NCBI GenBank assembly: GCA_009760855.2
Contig: WPIO01000018.1
Coordinates: 6,237,501-6,301,500 of the forward strand
DNA from: Cristatella mucedo
Lineage: Eukaryota > Bryozoa > Phylactolaemata > Cristatellidae
Length of the DNA stretch: 64,000 nt
Direction of reading: 5' to 3'
The position numbers were made by a program, and so were the translations under genes. The notes under the pieces are model-generated. The model saw only the letters and a list, made by a program, of their open reading frames with translations, had not been told where the DNA came from and did not search any database. Shown in pieces: positions 33,835 through 44,708 of this stretch (positions are counted from its first letter, which is position 1; every line of letters begins with the position of its first letter).

Positions 33835-34925
33835 TGCATAAAAACTGCTCTCCTTCGTGTTAACAAGGACATTAAATGTGGCAACGAAGACAGGAATGTC
33901 ACTACCCTAAATGTGCTAGATCTATCAGCTGCCTTAGCTACCATTGATCCCGATGTCCTACTTGAACGAACTAGAAGAACGTTCGGTCTGGCAGACGACG
34001 CACTGGCGTGGTTTAAATCGTACTTGTCTGATCGTGTTCAATCCGTGTTATGTGAGGGCAACGTCTCACCCGCGAGACCGGTCACCGGTGGAGTCCTTCA
34101 AGGGTCCATCCTCGGTCCCTTGCTGTTCTCCATTTATACGCAACCTCTGGGAAAAGTGATTAAGGCCTGTGAAAAACGATGTCAGTCTAATGCTGAAGAA
34201 GCTCAGCTGCATTTGTCGTTAAGACCGTCGGAATCTGCTGCACCAACTGATTAACTGAAGGCTTGCCTTGCCAACATTCGATCCTGGATGTCGGAAAATT
34301 TACTGAAACTAAGTGACAATAAAACTGAACTGCTGTTCATAGGACAGCCTAAGCGTGTGGCTGGATTAAAAGGCTTTGCTCTTCTAATAGGTGATGCTGC
34401 TGTGCGACCATTAAAGTTTATATCGTTTTCGACACCAGCCTAAATTTTAAAAGTTCCATTCTGAAGATTGCTTTTACAGCTAGCCTTCACTTCTGATCCC
34501 TGTCTAAAATAATTAGCTTTCTTCCACGGTGGCTTGCAAAAGATTGAACTAGATTCTTAGTTCTGTCTCAGCGTGATTATAAAATTCCCTTTTGGCTTTG
34601 TTACAAAAAAAGCAACTAGGCCACTGTAAATGGCTATATAAGACTGCAAGGTTGATTTTCAAGTCCTAGAGGTTTGGCCACGTGTATTCTTTGCTAAAAG
34701 ACCTGGGATGGCTTCCGTTCGATCAAGAATGCAGAGAAAAGTGCTTACACTGACTCACAAGGCCCGCGTAGGCTTGGCTCCTCCGTACCTAGTTGAACCG
34801 CTGCACCAGGTACAGCCTCCTCGTGCCCTCAGATTCTGTATGGACAATAAATAAGCTGTTCCATTCCTCCGCTTAAAGACTGTTGGCAACAGAAGCTTTA
34901 GCTCTGCAGGTCCTAGACTGTGCAA
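33835..34925 (+). mobile_element. Second LINE family, older copy with RT core (dead)
   Basis: The open frame at 33832-34254 gives motif A as LDLSAALATIDPDVL and motif B as [19 protein letters not shown]. The position of motif C reads NAEEAQLHL instead of YADDTQLYL, so both catalytic aspartates are lost. Beyond a TAA at 34252, [36 protein letters not shown] and RSFSSAGPRL continue in broken frames. It shares its C-terminal region with the young copies and so links them to an RT domain. Confidence 0.87.
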
Positions 34926-36220
34926 CTTTTTCTCTCGTAAACGCTAAAAGAGAAATCTGCATGATTTGGTTGTCTGAATAATGCGAATAAGTTCGTGGGT
35001 TTACTAACGTTAAACTCATTATTTTTTATTTGTTCGAGGAGCCTAATTACTTATTTTTTTTATAGTAGTAAATAATTACTAGGTCCAATTGTGCGCTTTA
35101 ATCACAACAATCTTTTCCAAAAGTAATACAAAATTGATAGATTGCTGCAAAAAACTATTGCATGGTCTTCACATTATCAGATGATGCATCGCCTTTGCCT
35201 TTATTGTACTTTAAATGACACAAACTTATAATGCTGTGTGATATCGCTAACATTTAAAATATCATCAAAATCATACCAAAGATGGATGGTTCTACTCAAA
35301 AGAATTCGTCTATTTCTGTTGATAGCATCGATCTGAAAACGATTGGGTTTTCTCAGATATCAATTAGGGAAAGATTTTTGGGGGACGAAAGAAACTTACG
35401 GTTACGTCAAAAACTTTATCAAGAAGTATGAAAATGTTGGCTTTATTAGAGTTATACGATATGGCGACAAGAAGGTAACAACTTACGGCAATGTCAGGAT
35501 AAATGGGTTCCTTTGCTCGTTCAATTAGTATTACCCGTGTTTTCGGAAAGATGCTATGGAGAGATGTTGATAATAAAATGCAGAATGCCGACAAAAAAGA
35601 AAAACCTAGCTGACTAGCCAATGAAGATCGTGGTCACAAACATTTTTGCAACAAAGGCTTACAGTATTATCTGAAGCCAAAACTTAAGACTTTCAGTTCC
35701 TACGCTTAACCTAAGTAATATAGAATATACTGAAACATGTACGGGAAAAATTGTCTTACTCTTAACTGTAGACCATGTAGAATGAATATGCACTATCACT
35801 AACCGTCACAAGACCGTTATTCGTTCCCGTAAACAATCTAGACATTTGACTTATGGCTAAATTATTAAGGCAACAGCAGACTCATGTTCCACGACCAAAG
35901 CTTAGGACTGGTTAGGTTTAAGAATTCTGTTAACCTTTTCACGGCACGGATTTTTATTTATGCAGCCCCAATTGGCTATAAAAAGCTTAAATCTGTTGCT
36001 CTTCAATTCCTAAGCCAGCTTCTTTCCAAAACTCCACAGAATTTAATTAAAAACCTTTCCCAACTAATTTGTGAATGTTGGGCAGTAGCCTCACCAAAGA
36101 CAGGTTCATGCAGCTGTAGCAACCTATCACTTCTTCAAGATTTCTTTCGCTAGACCCCCGGCTACTCTGTTCGCGGTGTGGACTTTCGCCTAACTGTGTA
36201 ATACCTCAGGGTATTCTGCG
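34926..36220. other. AT-rich stretch, no recognised gene
   Basis: Open frames at 35343-35528 and 35884-36153 (plus) are short and have no family signature. No repeat match to the rest of the window was found. Confidence 0.5.
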
Positions 36221-36221
36221 G

Positions 36222-36294
36222 GTATATATATATATACATACATATATATATATATATATGTATATATATGTGTTTGTATATGTATATGTATATG

Positions 36295-36328
<34 letters not shown>

Positions 36329-36339
36329 TGTATGTATAC

Positions 36340-36383
<44 letters not shown>

Positions 36384-36386
36384 GAG
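36222..36386. repeat. Compound (TA)n/(TATG)n microsatellite
   Basis: About 165 bp of alternating ta with a run of tatg tetranucleotides in the middle (36298-36340). It lies just before copy B of the GC-rich segment, and copy A also contains an AT microsatellite. Confidence 0.95.
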
Positions 36387-36454
36387 TTACCTCTTATTTT
36401 TTTCTCAAAACCAATTTGTCAAAACCGAGCAGCACTAGTGAAAGCGATATTAAT

Positions 36455-37645
36455 AACATGGCTGGCACGGCAAGGCAGGTGACTTCAAGCTGCTATGAGC
36501 TCGCGCCCCTCGCTACTTCGGGTAGCTAAACAACGCATGCAAAGCGCCCAGACCTGGTGCTCGCAATACGCCGACAATAACAACGCAGGTCCCGATATCC
36601 TGCAGGCAGCACTAACAGTAACGCCGTATTAGAAAACTTGAATAATTGCATGCATGTTACGGATGAGATCCCAGGTGACTTTCAAAACTAACTCGCTAAC
36701 ATACTCACAGCAGCTCACGCTCAGCGCTAGGACTATAATAATAATGTAATGTACTTGACTAGCCGACCGGCAGACCGCAGCAGACCAAGTGAGCGACGCG
36801 GTCAGGCCCGTGCCGTATATATAGTAGCCAGGTCATAAGCCATACAATAATCTCGTTCATGCATAATCATAAATGGTGCTGCTCATACGTCTCGACTTAT
36901 CGCGGCCATTTCGTAAGCGACTGCGGCCGGGCTTCAGTTCGTAATCGAGGTTCTGCTCGCAGTCGACTATCGCGTAGGCATTGCTAGGCGGTGTGAGCTC
37001 GCAGCAGCTCATGCTCAGCGGTAGGACTCACCGACGGACGAACGGATTTTCATCCAATACAGACTTACGGCGGTCGGCCTCCCACCTAAATACCAGTAGC
37101 GGATGGCCGGGTTTTTACGTTTAACAGCATTCGTAGTCTTGCGTCTGCGCTGCTTGTACGCATCCTGCCATTGAAATACACTTCTATCTTCATTCGTTTG
37201 GGGATCTTACGCGGCCATTTACTTCCCGCTTCGCTTTCTACTAAGTCCGGTAAGCGCGTAGCGCGAGGCATGTACGAAGGTGCAACGGCGTTCGCGCACA
37301 GTCGAGCGCGAGCCGAGAATGAGCAGCCAACGCTACGGAGCAACTGCCCGCAAGCTACCCGCGTACGTTCTACCCCACTCCTGGCGTACCATGCGACGGA
37401 CAGCGGGCGTGGGCATTTCTCCGCTCAGAGCGCACCCTGCTTGAGTACGTCACTGAGCGCAAAGTGCATGTAGTAGCGTCCACGCGGCGCGTCTCTTTAA
37501 TTTGGCTCACTCGGCGTCACGTGCTCGCACATAGCGCGCTCATTGGACGGGCGCAGCCCACGGACAAAATGGCTGCAGTGCCACGCCTACACATCTAACT
37601 CTACCCCCAAATGGCCTCGGGAAAATCACTTTTGCTAGAATGAAA
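36455..37645 (+). repeat. GC-rich dispersed segment, copy B
   Basis: Partner of 18545-20040, with the same block order (cactaacagtaacgccgtat, ccgaccggcagaccg, tatatatagtagccaggtc, cgtcactgagcgcaa, cattgg, atggctgcagtgcc). The stretch 36730-36760 contains an extra taataataatgtaatgtact insertion. Both copies are followed by a minus-strand SINE, so the duplicated unit probably included it. Confidence 0.8.
37440..37580 (+). promoter_or_regulatory. Promoter-like block in copy B
   Basis: It contains tacgtcactgagcgc, ggcgtcacgtgctcg (CRE-half plus E-box cacgtg), inverted CCAAT (attgg, 37542-37546) and acaaaatggctgc (37564-37576, YY1-like). The order is the same as at 19830-19975. In both copies the ATG opens only a very short frame (MAAV...), so this is not an obvious gene start. 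Confidence 0.45.
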
Positions 37646-37654
37646 AATGCATAT

Positions 37655-37797
37655 ATATATTATATATTTATTTGTATAGCGTCCTAAAAGAACCTAATCT
37701 CTATGCAGGTGCTCCACGTAAGGCACAGGGCTCAAACCCACGACCTCAGCCTCCAAGACATTCACCTTGACCTTGGTCTGGGCGAGCACCTTAACCA
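37655..37797 (-). mobile_element. tRNA-derived SINE
   Basis: Reversed: ggttaaggtgctcgcccaga, gaggtcgtgggtttgagccc (B box), cttacgtggagcacctgcat, agagattaggttcttttagg and acgctatacaaataaata. Same family as 30892-31040, more diverged, with a LINE-like tail. Confidence 0.78.
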
Positions 37798-39034
37798 TAG
37801 AAGTCAAACCAATGATTTGAAATGGCTCTCGGCAAAAAACTTACTGGTTAATGTAAACCTTCGGAATAGTCGGCCCTCTCGTGGAATTCATTGCAATCGA
37901 CTGCAGGTCTGATTCAGGTCGATACCAAAACCTACCGCTAGGGGCGACACAGCCGACTGTAGTGGATTGCATGACAACACGTGCAATGCGACGATCTTCA
38001 TGCTGCATTAGTAGTTAAAGCCAGCACAAGAGAGCTCGAATCAGCTGCAGCTGGCGAAGAGTCGTCATGGAAAAATTGCTTTCGTTAGAGAGATAGGAAA
38101 TGGCCCTCGGTTCTGCATCTCCAGGTGAATTCAAGCCATCAACGATTGCCTTCATTGTTGGCCTCCTCATTATCCAAATTTTATTTCACGAGCTCTTAAA
38201 GCCCCTTAAACTGCGACTCTCGTAGAACGATTCAGTGGTTTCTTCAGTCAAATCGTCCGCCAGGCTTTTCAGAGCAATGTGGTTAGCCTGCCCTTGACAG
38301 CAGGGCACGTGGTTGGTCGTTTGATCAGTCTCGCTTCAGTCTTGGCCAGGAAATAGAACTGTAACCTTACGAACCGGGTGTGCACAAGACAAGATTATGC
38401 CTTCGTCCAAACCGAAGTTACATAAATAATAGCAAATAAGTCTTTTATTACCACAAGACACGAGCACGCTTGTACATGCAACTTCGCAGGTACGTTCTCA
38501 AGTAACTGGCCTCCAAGTTCCCGGACTAGCGTGAGACCCAAGCAGTTTCGAACTGCGATCCGCATGCCATTTCCGAATAAGCTTTGCGAATGCGGTCATA
38601 GTGTTGCCTTCACAGCTCTCAACCAATCATCGAACGGTCTCCACTATTGTGTCGATACTATTACTTAATTAATTTATACACTCAAGTGTAGATCCCTTAA
38701 CTCTCTTTCTCCAAAATACTGATCCAAAATGTTGCCTTCCCGGCTACACTTCGTAACATGCTCTCACTTAAGTCCTATTGCTGTGCCTATAAGCAATTCC
38801 ATAGGCTTTACAGACAATGTAATCAGTCGTTGATCATTCCAAGCATGGAGGACGCTACCGACCGACTACAGGATGTCCCCTGATTTAGCGACATCTACAT
38901 AGCAGTTGTCATCTTTTGAGGAACTGATCAAATGGAACGATGATCCTAGGCTTAAAATTCTATACAGGAACAGAAAGTACCAGTGTTTTTCATAAAAAAA
39001 TAAAAGTACAGAGCCTATGAACTGTCCTATATTC
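37798..39034. other. No recognised gene
   Basis: Mixed-composition DNA with no open frame above 70 codons and no clear internal repeat. Confidence 0.5.
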
Positions 39035-39124
39035 CCTTTGCAGCAAATGTAAAGCGCCTAGAGAGTGATTGAGTTCTCTGAGGGCGCTTTATCAAGTGCA
39101 TTATTATTATTATTATTATTATTA
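39035..39124 (+). mobile_element. LINE 3'-tail fragment with (ATT)n
   Basis: ccctttgcagcaaatgtaaa, gagagtgattgagttctctg and agggcgctttatcaag are followed by a 24-bp att repeat. Only the terminal ~65 bp of the CR1/L2-type LINE (or of a SINE that uses its tail) are present. Confidence 0.85.
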
Positions 39125-40384
39125 TACGATGTCCTATCAAATGTCCTATACGACCGAAGTTTTGAGAACGTAATGTAGGCAGTAAACCTTCGGAGACGTA
39201 GAGGTTTTAATTCACGGCCTCTCAGCTAGTTGCTTGATTGCCGAGCTGCTGCCCTTTTCGCAAACGGATCACTTGTTCACGGTGTCTGAATCTGCCTCTT
39301 CTTCCTTCCATTACCCATGAGCTGGTCCTTAGACGGCCGACATTTTTTTGTAAATTCTGAGGGTCAGTTTCTTTGCCTGAGAAAGGTCGCTATAAGCGAA
39401 AAGTACCAAAGAAAAAAGTTCTTGTAGCCTTATAGGTCGATGCATGGATACTAAAAGGTTTTATAGTATTGGACCTAGCTTGAAGACCTACGATCCACTA
39501 CAAATCATTTGCGTAATTTCGTGTGCACAAAATATCTTTGCAGATCCATATAAATTGAAAATAAAATAAAAAATATGTATCATGTGAATTTTACTCTGGC
39601 AATTTAAGGTCTCCCTCTTCCGCAAGGTAAGCTTGTTGTGCTGATTTTAACGGGGGCCTATTACGCTGGCCTAACAGGGACTTCATAACTGGCCACTAGT
39701 TTTGATGGCTTACGCCCAGCAGGTCAGTCGTCCGAGAGTTCTCTTGAGAGTTGGGGAGCCGTGCGAGATGCCCCCAGCTAGCAGCTTACGTCGTCTTTCA
39801 CCCAGGCCAGGAGGGTTACTTTTGCCCACCCTTTTCCGAAGATCGCTGACATCAGTGTAAGGTGCTCACATATCTCGAAAAGTGCTCAGGTTCGAGTAGT
39901 GCATTAGTGCATTGGGCAATTCTCTAATTTCCAACAATAAGCAGGTGTCACCCACCAAGGCTCTTCTGTTGCTGTGGCAATGATTATGTTGAATCAGCCA
40001 ATCTTTGCTCATTACTCGAATGGCCGGAGTGGGCTTTTTCCATTGTCTTATTAAGTTCACCAAGCAAAGGAATTTCATACCACAGTCCTGGGTGTGCCAA
40101 ATGGTCGATGGCCATGCTAAAGAAAAAGCAACACTGATTTTGACGGTTTGGATGAGTTAACCCCACGAGTCTTGATAGCTCCTACACTTCTAACGAAACA
40201 TTCTTGGTATTGCAGTGGTCGTCCTGTGTAGCAGTCCTCAGGGAAGCCGAGCACAGCACCTCAATATATGTTAGCAGTCCAACCACACACATGTACACAT
40301 TAAGACACTTCAACGCAAGTTTGTGTGCATGCATATCTATCTGCAACTTCACCAAACCACGAAGTAGGAATGTAAGTGTACTAC
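39125..40384. other. No recognised gene
   Basis: Short minus-strand frames at 39866-40166 and 40182-40391 carry no known motif. Nothing else stands out. Confidence 0.45.
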
Positions 40385-40705
40385 GATGCACGCAAAGCCT
40401 AAGCAGGTTTGGGTTTGCATACTTTTTTCAACAGACTTCATCTCATACAACCTAGCTGAGTTCGGAGGGCAGCCTTTTACGAAATGAGTTGGTTGCAGCT
40501 CGGGAAAAGAACAGACCAGAGTCGGCAGCAGGAGATAAAAGTCGCTGCAGAAGTGAGTTTTACAACGATGACCAGTGGAGCAAAAGGTTCTGTGAGTAAC
40601 AGTCTCGAGTAAAAAAGACTAGAGCAGCTAATCGTTTATCCCCAGTGGTCTCACGGTCGCTAAAGCAATTGCATCAGTTCAACTACGTATGAAAGACTAA
40701 ATCCA
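40385..40705 (-). mobile_element. Second LINE family, old decayed 3' portion
   Basis: Reversed, cgtagttgaactgatgcaat, cttctgcagcgacttttatc and ctcctgctgccgactctggt correspond to the ELLHQF, SFSSAG and PTADYG region of the young copies, with many stops. The terminal repeat tail is not recognisable. Confidence 0.6.
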
Positions 40706-40924
40706 TGGAGGATGGGCCTTATATCTGCGTAAGTATTTCGTTCGGAAATAGTTGATCAACGTGGGGGGAGTGGCTAGCTGCCCCAGCAGATCCATTTAGA
40801 GCAGAGGTGATGCATGGCCGAATAACTCAGATATTAACCAACCTGGAAGCTGTAAGCTACAAGCTCACCTTTCCCCTCAGGTAGATAGCAGGTAGGCTGC
40901 ATTCATGCCACTTGACTTGATGTC

Positions 40925-42848
40925 AGCCAATCGCTTCTCTCGATTCTTTGTGCAGAAGATTGACAAGATCAGGGAGTCCAGCCCTGCGATGACAGCACCC
41001 CCCCCCTAGAATGCTTACCCCCGATTCCTGGCTGCATCTCAATGTCTACATTGAAGCAGGTCACTAGTGATATCGTCCTGAAGTTCGTATCCGAATCAAA
41101 GAAGACAAGTCCTTTGGACCCTATTCCCACTGTCCTGCTCCTACGTTGCATTATTCTGCTGCTGCCATGCATAACTAACATCATTAATATGTCATTAGCC
41201 TCAGGCCATGTCCCAGAACCTTTCAAAAAAGCTGTAGTCAGGCCACTTCTCAAGAAAGCGACACTAGACCAAGAGAACTTGAGCAACTACCACCCAGTCT
41301 CCTTTCTACCATTCCTATCAAAGACACTGGAACGGGTCGTGGCCGACCAGCTTAACTCGTAGATTGAAACTTCAAACCTTGCTGGTAAGTTCCAGTCTGG
41401 CTTTAGAGCTAATCACTCCAGAGTCAGCATTGCTTAGGGTATACAACTACCTACTTGGGAATGCAGACATAGGTAGGGTGTCTCTACTTGTTTTGCTCGA
41501 TCTTTTGGCAGCTTTTGATACTATCGATCACAAAGTTCTTCTAGAGCACCTCTCATCTCGCTGTGGCATCACTGGTACTGCTCTGCAATGGTTTAGGTCC
41601 TATCCCAGTGGCAGACTCCAGAGTGTTGACATGAATGGACGAAGATAATCAAAGGTACCTCTGAAATATGGGGTATCTCAGGGCTCCGTGCTTGGTCCGG
41701 TTCTTTTCACGGTTTATACTCTCCCTCTTGCTGATGTGATTGCCAAGCACAGTCTGGGCTTTCACGTCTATGCGGATGACACTCAGTTGTATATTTGCTT
41801 TGATCCCTCCCAGCCTTCAAGCACCTCAAATTCTCTCAACTCACTCGCTGCATGTATTGATGACATCCGCACATGGATGGCAGCAAATTTTCTATAACTA
41901 AACATTGATAAAACTAACTTACTAGATATGGGCAAACCCAGTGAGATTCAGAAATTGGAAGGGCTAACGCTCAAAAGTGGCTCTGCCATCATATATCCTG
42001 TTGAATCAGCTCGAAATCTAGATGTCATGTTTCAAAGTGACTTGTTGTTAGACGACCACATCAGCTCCACAATCAAGTCTGCTTCCTTTCAGCTACCTAA
42101 CATTGCTAAAATTCGGGCTTGTTTAGATAAGGATACCACGTCTAAGTTGGTCCATGCCTTTGTGACATTCGGTTTTGACTTCTGTAACTCACTGCTTGCT
42201 GGCCTACCGGCATGTGCAATCAGGCGATTACAGCTGGTGCAAAACTCTGCAGCTAGGCTTGTCTGTCGTGAGCATTGCAATTGCCACATCACACCACTTC
42301 TCGCCGACCTGCACTGGCTACCAGTCAAGCAACGGATCGCTTTCAAGGTTTTGTCGCTCACTTTTAGGTCACTTCATTCTTTCGCTCCAGCCAATCTCTC
42401 AGATCTACTCCCCCTCCAGGCCAAACATCGTATCACCCGCTTTTCGGAATCCAACAGTTTACCAATACCTCATACAAACCTCAAATTCTTTGGAGACCGT
42501 GCATTTAGTTCGTATGCTCCCAAAGCCTGGAACTCTCTCCAGACCTGCGTCAGAACGTCCCCTGACTTGACCACATTTAAAAAGAACTTAAAAACACCTA
42601 TTTAGGACAGCATTTCGTGGGTCCATATGATTCGTCCTTTATGTACTTACGCATGCTGACAGTGTGCATGCTGCCAGTAACCACATTTGCATGCTGAACC
42701 TGTGCATGTCACCCCTAACCTTGTTATTAATGTTTATCAAGCATGATATTACTCACCATTCAATTACATTTCCCTTTGCAGCAAATGTGAAGCGCCTAGA
42801 AAGAGATTGAGTTCTCTGAGGGCGTTTTATCAAGTGCATTATTATTAT
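40925..42848 (+). mobile_element. CR1/L2-type LINE, longest copy (RT domain to 3' tail)
   Basis: The copy runs from the RT N-terminal side (FFVQKIDKIRESSPA, near 40945) to gagggcgttttatcaagtgc and att repeats at 42848. It lacks ORF1 and the endonuclease, as usual for 5'-truncated LINE insertions. It is the reference for the many fragments of this family elsewhere in the window. Confidence 0.93.
41042..42605 (+). pseudogene. CR1/L2-type reverse transcriptase, frameshifted
   Basis: Frames at 41042-41362, 41364-41648, 41688-41897 and 41928-42605 together cover the RT: LDPIPTVLL (fingers), NYHPVSFLPFLSKTLERV, motif A LDLLAAFDTIDHKVLL, motif B GVSQGSVLGPVLF, motif [20 protein letters not shown], and the C-terminal RLQLVQNSAARLVC and PKAWNSL. 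The breaks are a TAG at 41360, a frameshift near 41420, a TAA at 41646 and a TAA near 41895. The catalytic YADD is intact but no full protein can be made. Confidence 0.92.
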
Positions 42849-43094
42849 CGTACCACTGGCCTTTCGGAATCTAACCTTTAACTATAGCCTTTATTTTTTA
42901 TGCTCCTAAAACCTGAAACTCATTCCTGACTTAGTAATTTGTTTATGTTACATTTCTTTTCTGTTTTATACTGGTCTACTATGATGACTGCAGCTGCATA
43001 CTCAATTTCTATAGGTGGCGTGTCTGCTAGACCAGGAATAATATTTCTGAACCAGCCCCCCCCCCCACATTAGAGCAAGGGGTTATTAGTATCA

Positions 43095-43345
43095 ACCAAC
43101 ACAGCTATTTAGGACAGCATTTCGTGGGTCCATATGATTCGTCCTTTATGTACTTACGCATGCCGACACTGTCCATGCTGACCCTGTGCATTTCACTGCT
43201 AACAATTTTATTCTTGCTGTTCATTGAGCATGCTACCACTAACCATTCGATCGTGCTTCGTTTGCAGCAAATGTAAAGTGCGTAGAAAGAGAGTTCTCTG
43301 AGGGCACTATATCAAATGTATTATTATTATTATTATTATTACATC
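43095..43345 (+). mobile_element. CR1/L2-type LINE 3' end with (ATT)n tail
   Basis: gctatttaggacagcatttc, catatgattcgtcctttatg, gcagcaaatgtaaagtgcgt and gagggcactatatcaaatg repeat the 3' UTR of the LINE that ends 250 bp upstream. Different substitutions show it is a separate insertion. Confidence 0.88.
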
Positions 43346-43549
43346 AACTCAGCTTAAAGCAGGCAGGTCATTCAAGTCGGATCATAACTTGGCGTACAGC
43401 GTATATGGTGGCCGTATTAAGATATTACCGGTAGGGGGCCGGAAGCAGCAGCAGTGGCAGAAACAGCACAAATATCCTTATAGATGTAAAGTGGTATTCT
43501 ATGGCAGACTCCTGGGATATCGCAGCCCTAGCACTTCATCGGAGCATGG

Positions 43550-44425
43550 CACCAGGCCTCGAGCAGGGAGGCCAGTCAGATTTGACAGAGTTTGCTGGCA
43601 AGTTGATTTAACTTTAAAAAAAAAAAAACGAAAATGCCCGCCTTGCCGTCAGCCAACCAGCGCCGAGGTCGACAACATGCTGCAACCTACCAACGAGGCC
43701 AAGAGCAAGCCTCTGCTGGTCTGTTCAATGCTCACGCAGGCTGCAGCGGCCGGTCAGATACAGCTCTCGGTAAAGGCAAATACGCGGCCGAAGGCCTGCA
43801 AGCACTACGTAATCTCACTGCCACCACAAGAGGCACGCACGAGCACGAGCTGGTGAGCTGCGCGATCACAAATCGTCGAGCTGCTAGCCCGAAGCAAACC
43901 AGCAGACATCTCGGAAGAGCCTTCTTTGCCTGTGAGCGCTGGCTATTGTATTACGAGTATAATGCAGGAAGCCGAAACGGCAAGGCTTCGAATTGAAGCT
44001 TGCCTTGTGTACGAGCATTCGCCAGGTGCATCTTCGTTACGAAGGCCTGCTTACCCCTTCACCCCTGCCGGGTGCCAACAAATCTAACAGACAGTGGGTA
44101 TTCAGGGTCATTTATTCAGCTCTTGCACATCGCTCTCAGCACCGACGAGGCACAGGCCAGCATGCCCGTGCACGAGCTGCAACGCTCTGTCCAAGGTGAC
44201 ACAGCATCAAACGGCAGCACTCTATACTCAACGATCGGAAAGAACATGGTGGCCGCCTCGAGCAGGGGGTTCAGTCAATTTTAACAGAGCTCACTGGCAA
44301 GATGATTTTAACTCTCTAACAAAAAAGAAAGGGCCTGCCATCTGCCAACCAGCACCGAGGTCGACGACATGTCACAACCTAGCAACTAGGTCAAGGGCGA
44401 GCCTATGCTTCACAGTCCAAGCAGA
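43550..44425. repeat. Diverged direct duplication, ~700-bp offset
   Basis: cctcgagcaggg...cagtcaga or cagtcaat, then tgacagag or taacagag, ctggcaag, ttgattttaac-like text, a run of A, ccagc-ccgaggtcgac and aagagcaagcct occur at 43558-43720 and 44255-44410. The intervening sequence is not duplicated. No coding role is evident. It lies just 3' of IPO11. Confidence 0.75.
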
Positions 44426-44708
44426 ACGAGGTTAGTTTCGATCAGCAAGCCGACCAGTGGGGAAAAGTGCAGAAAAAAGTGACTTCGACTTCCTGAAAGC
44501 ATGCCGTTCAGACAGCCTTTAAAAAACGACTAAACAAAGAATTTCAGTTCACCAGCAATGCCGTTTTCACGCTCACGTAAGGTTTCACACAGCCCTAGCG
44601 AATGGTGCGGCCCATAAATGGGCCACAGCATGACGATACTTGCCTCCCCAGTAGCACTACCGCACAAAATAGCTCTTCCAGGCCAGCTGCACTTGGTCCG
44701 CTGGGTGG

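Noticed and set aside
36258-36482. Tyr/Ile/Val-rich ORF
   Set aside because: It is the translation of a TA/TATG microsatellite.
43613-43628. A16 run as the poly(A) tail of an IPO11 retrocopy
   Set aside because: IPO11 is on the minus strand, so its tail would appear as T on the plus strand. The run is A and lies 1 kb away.
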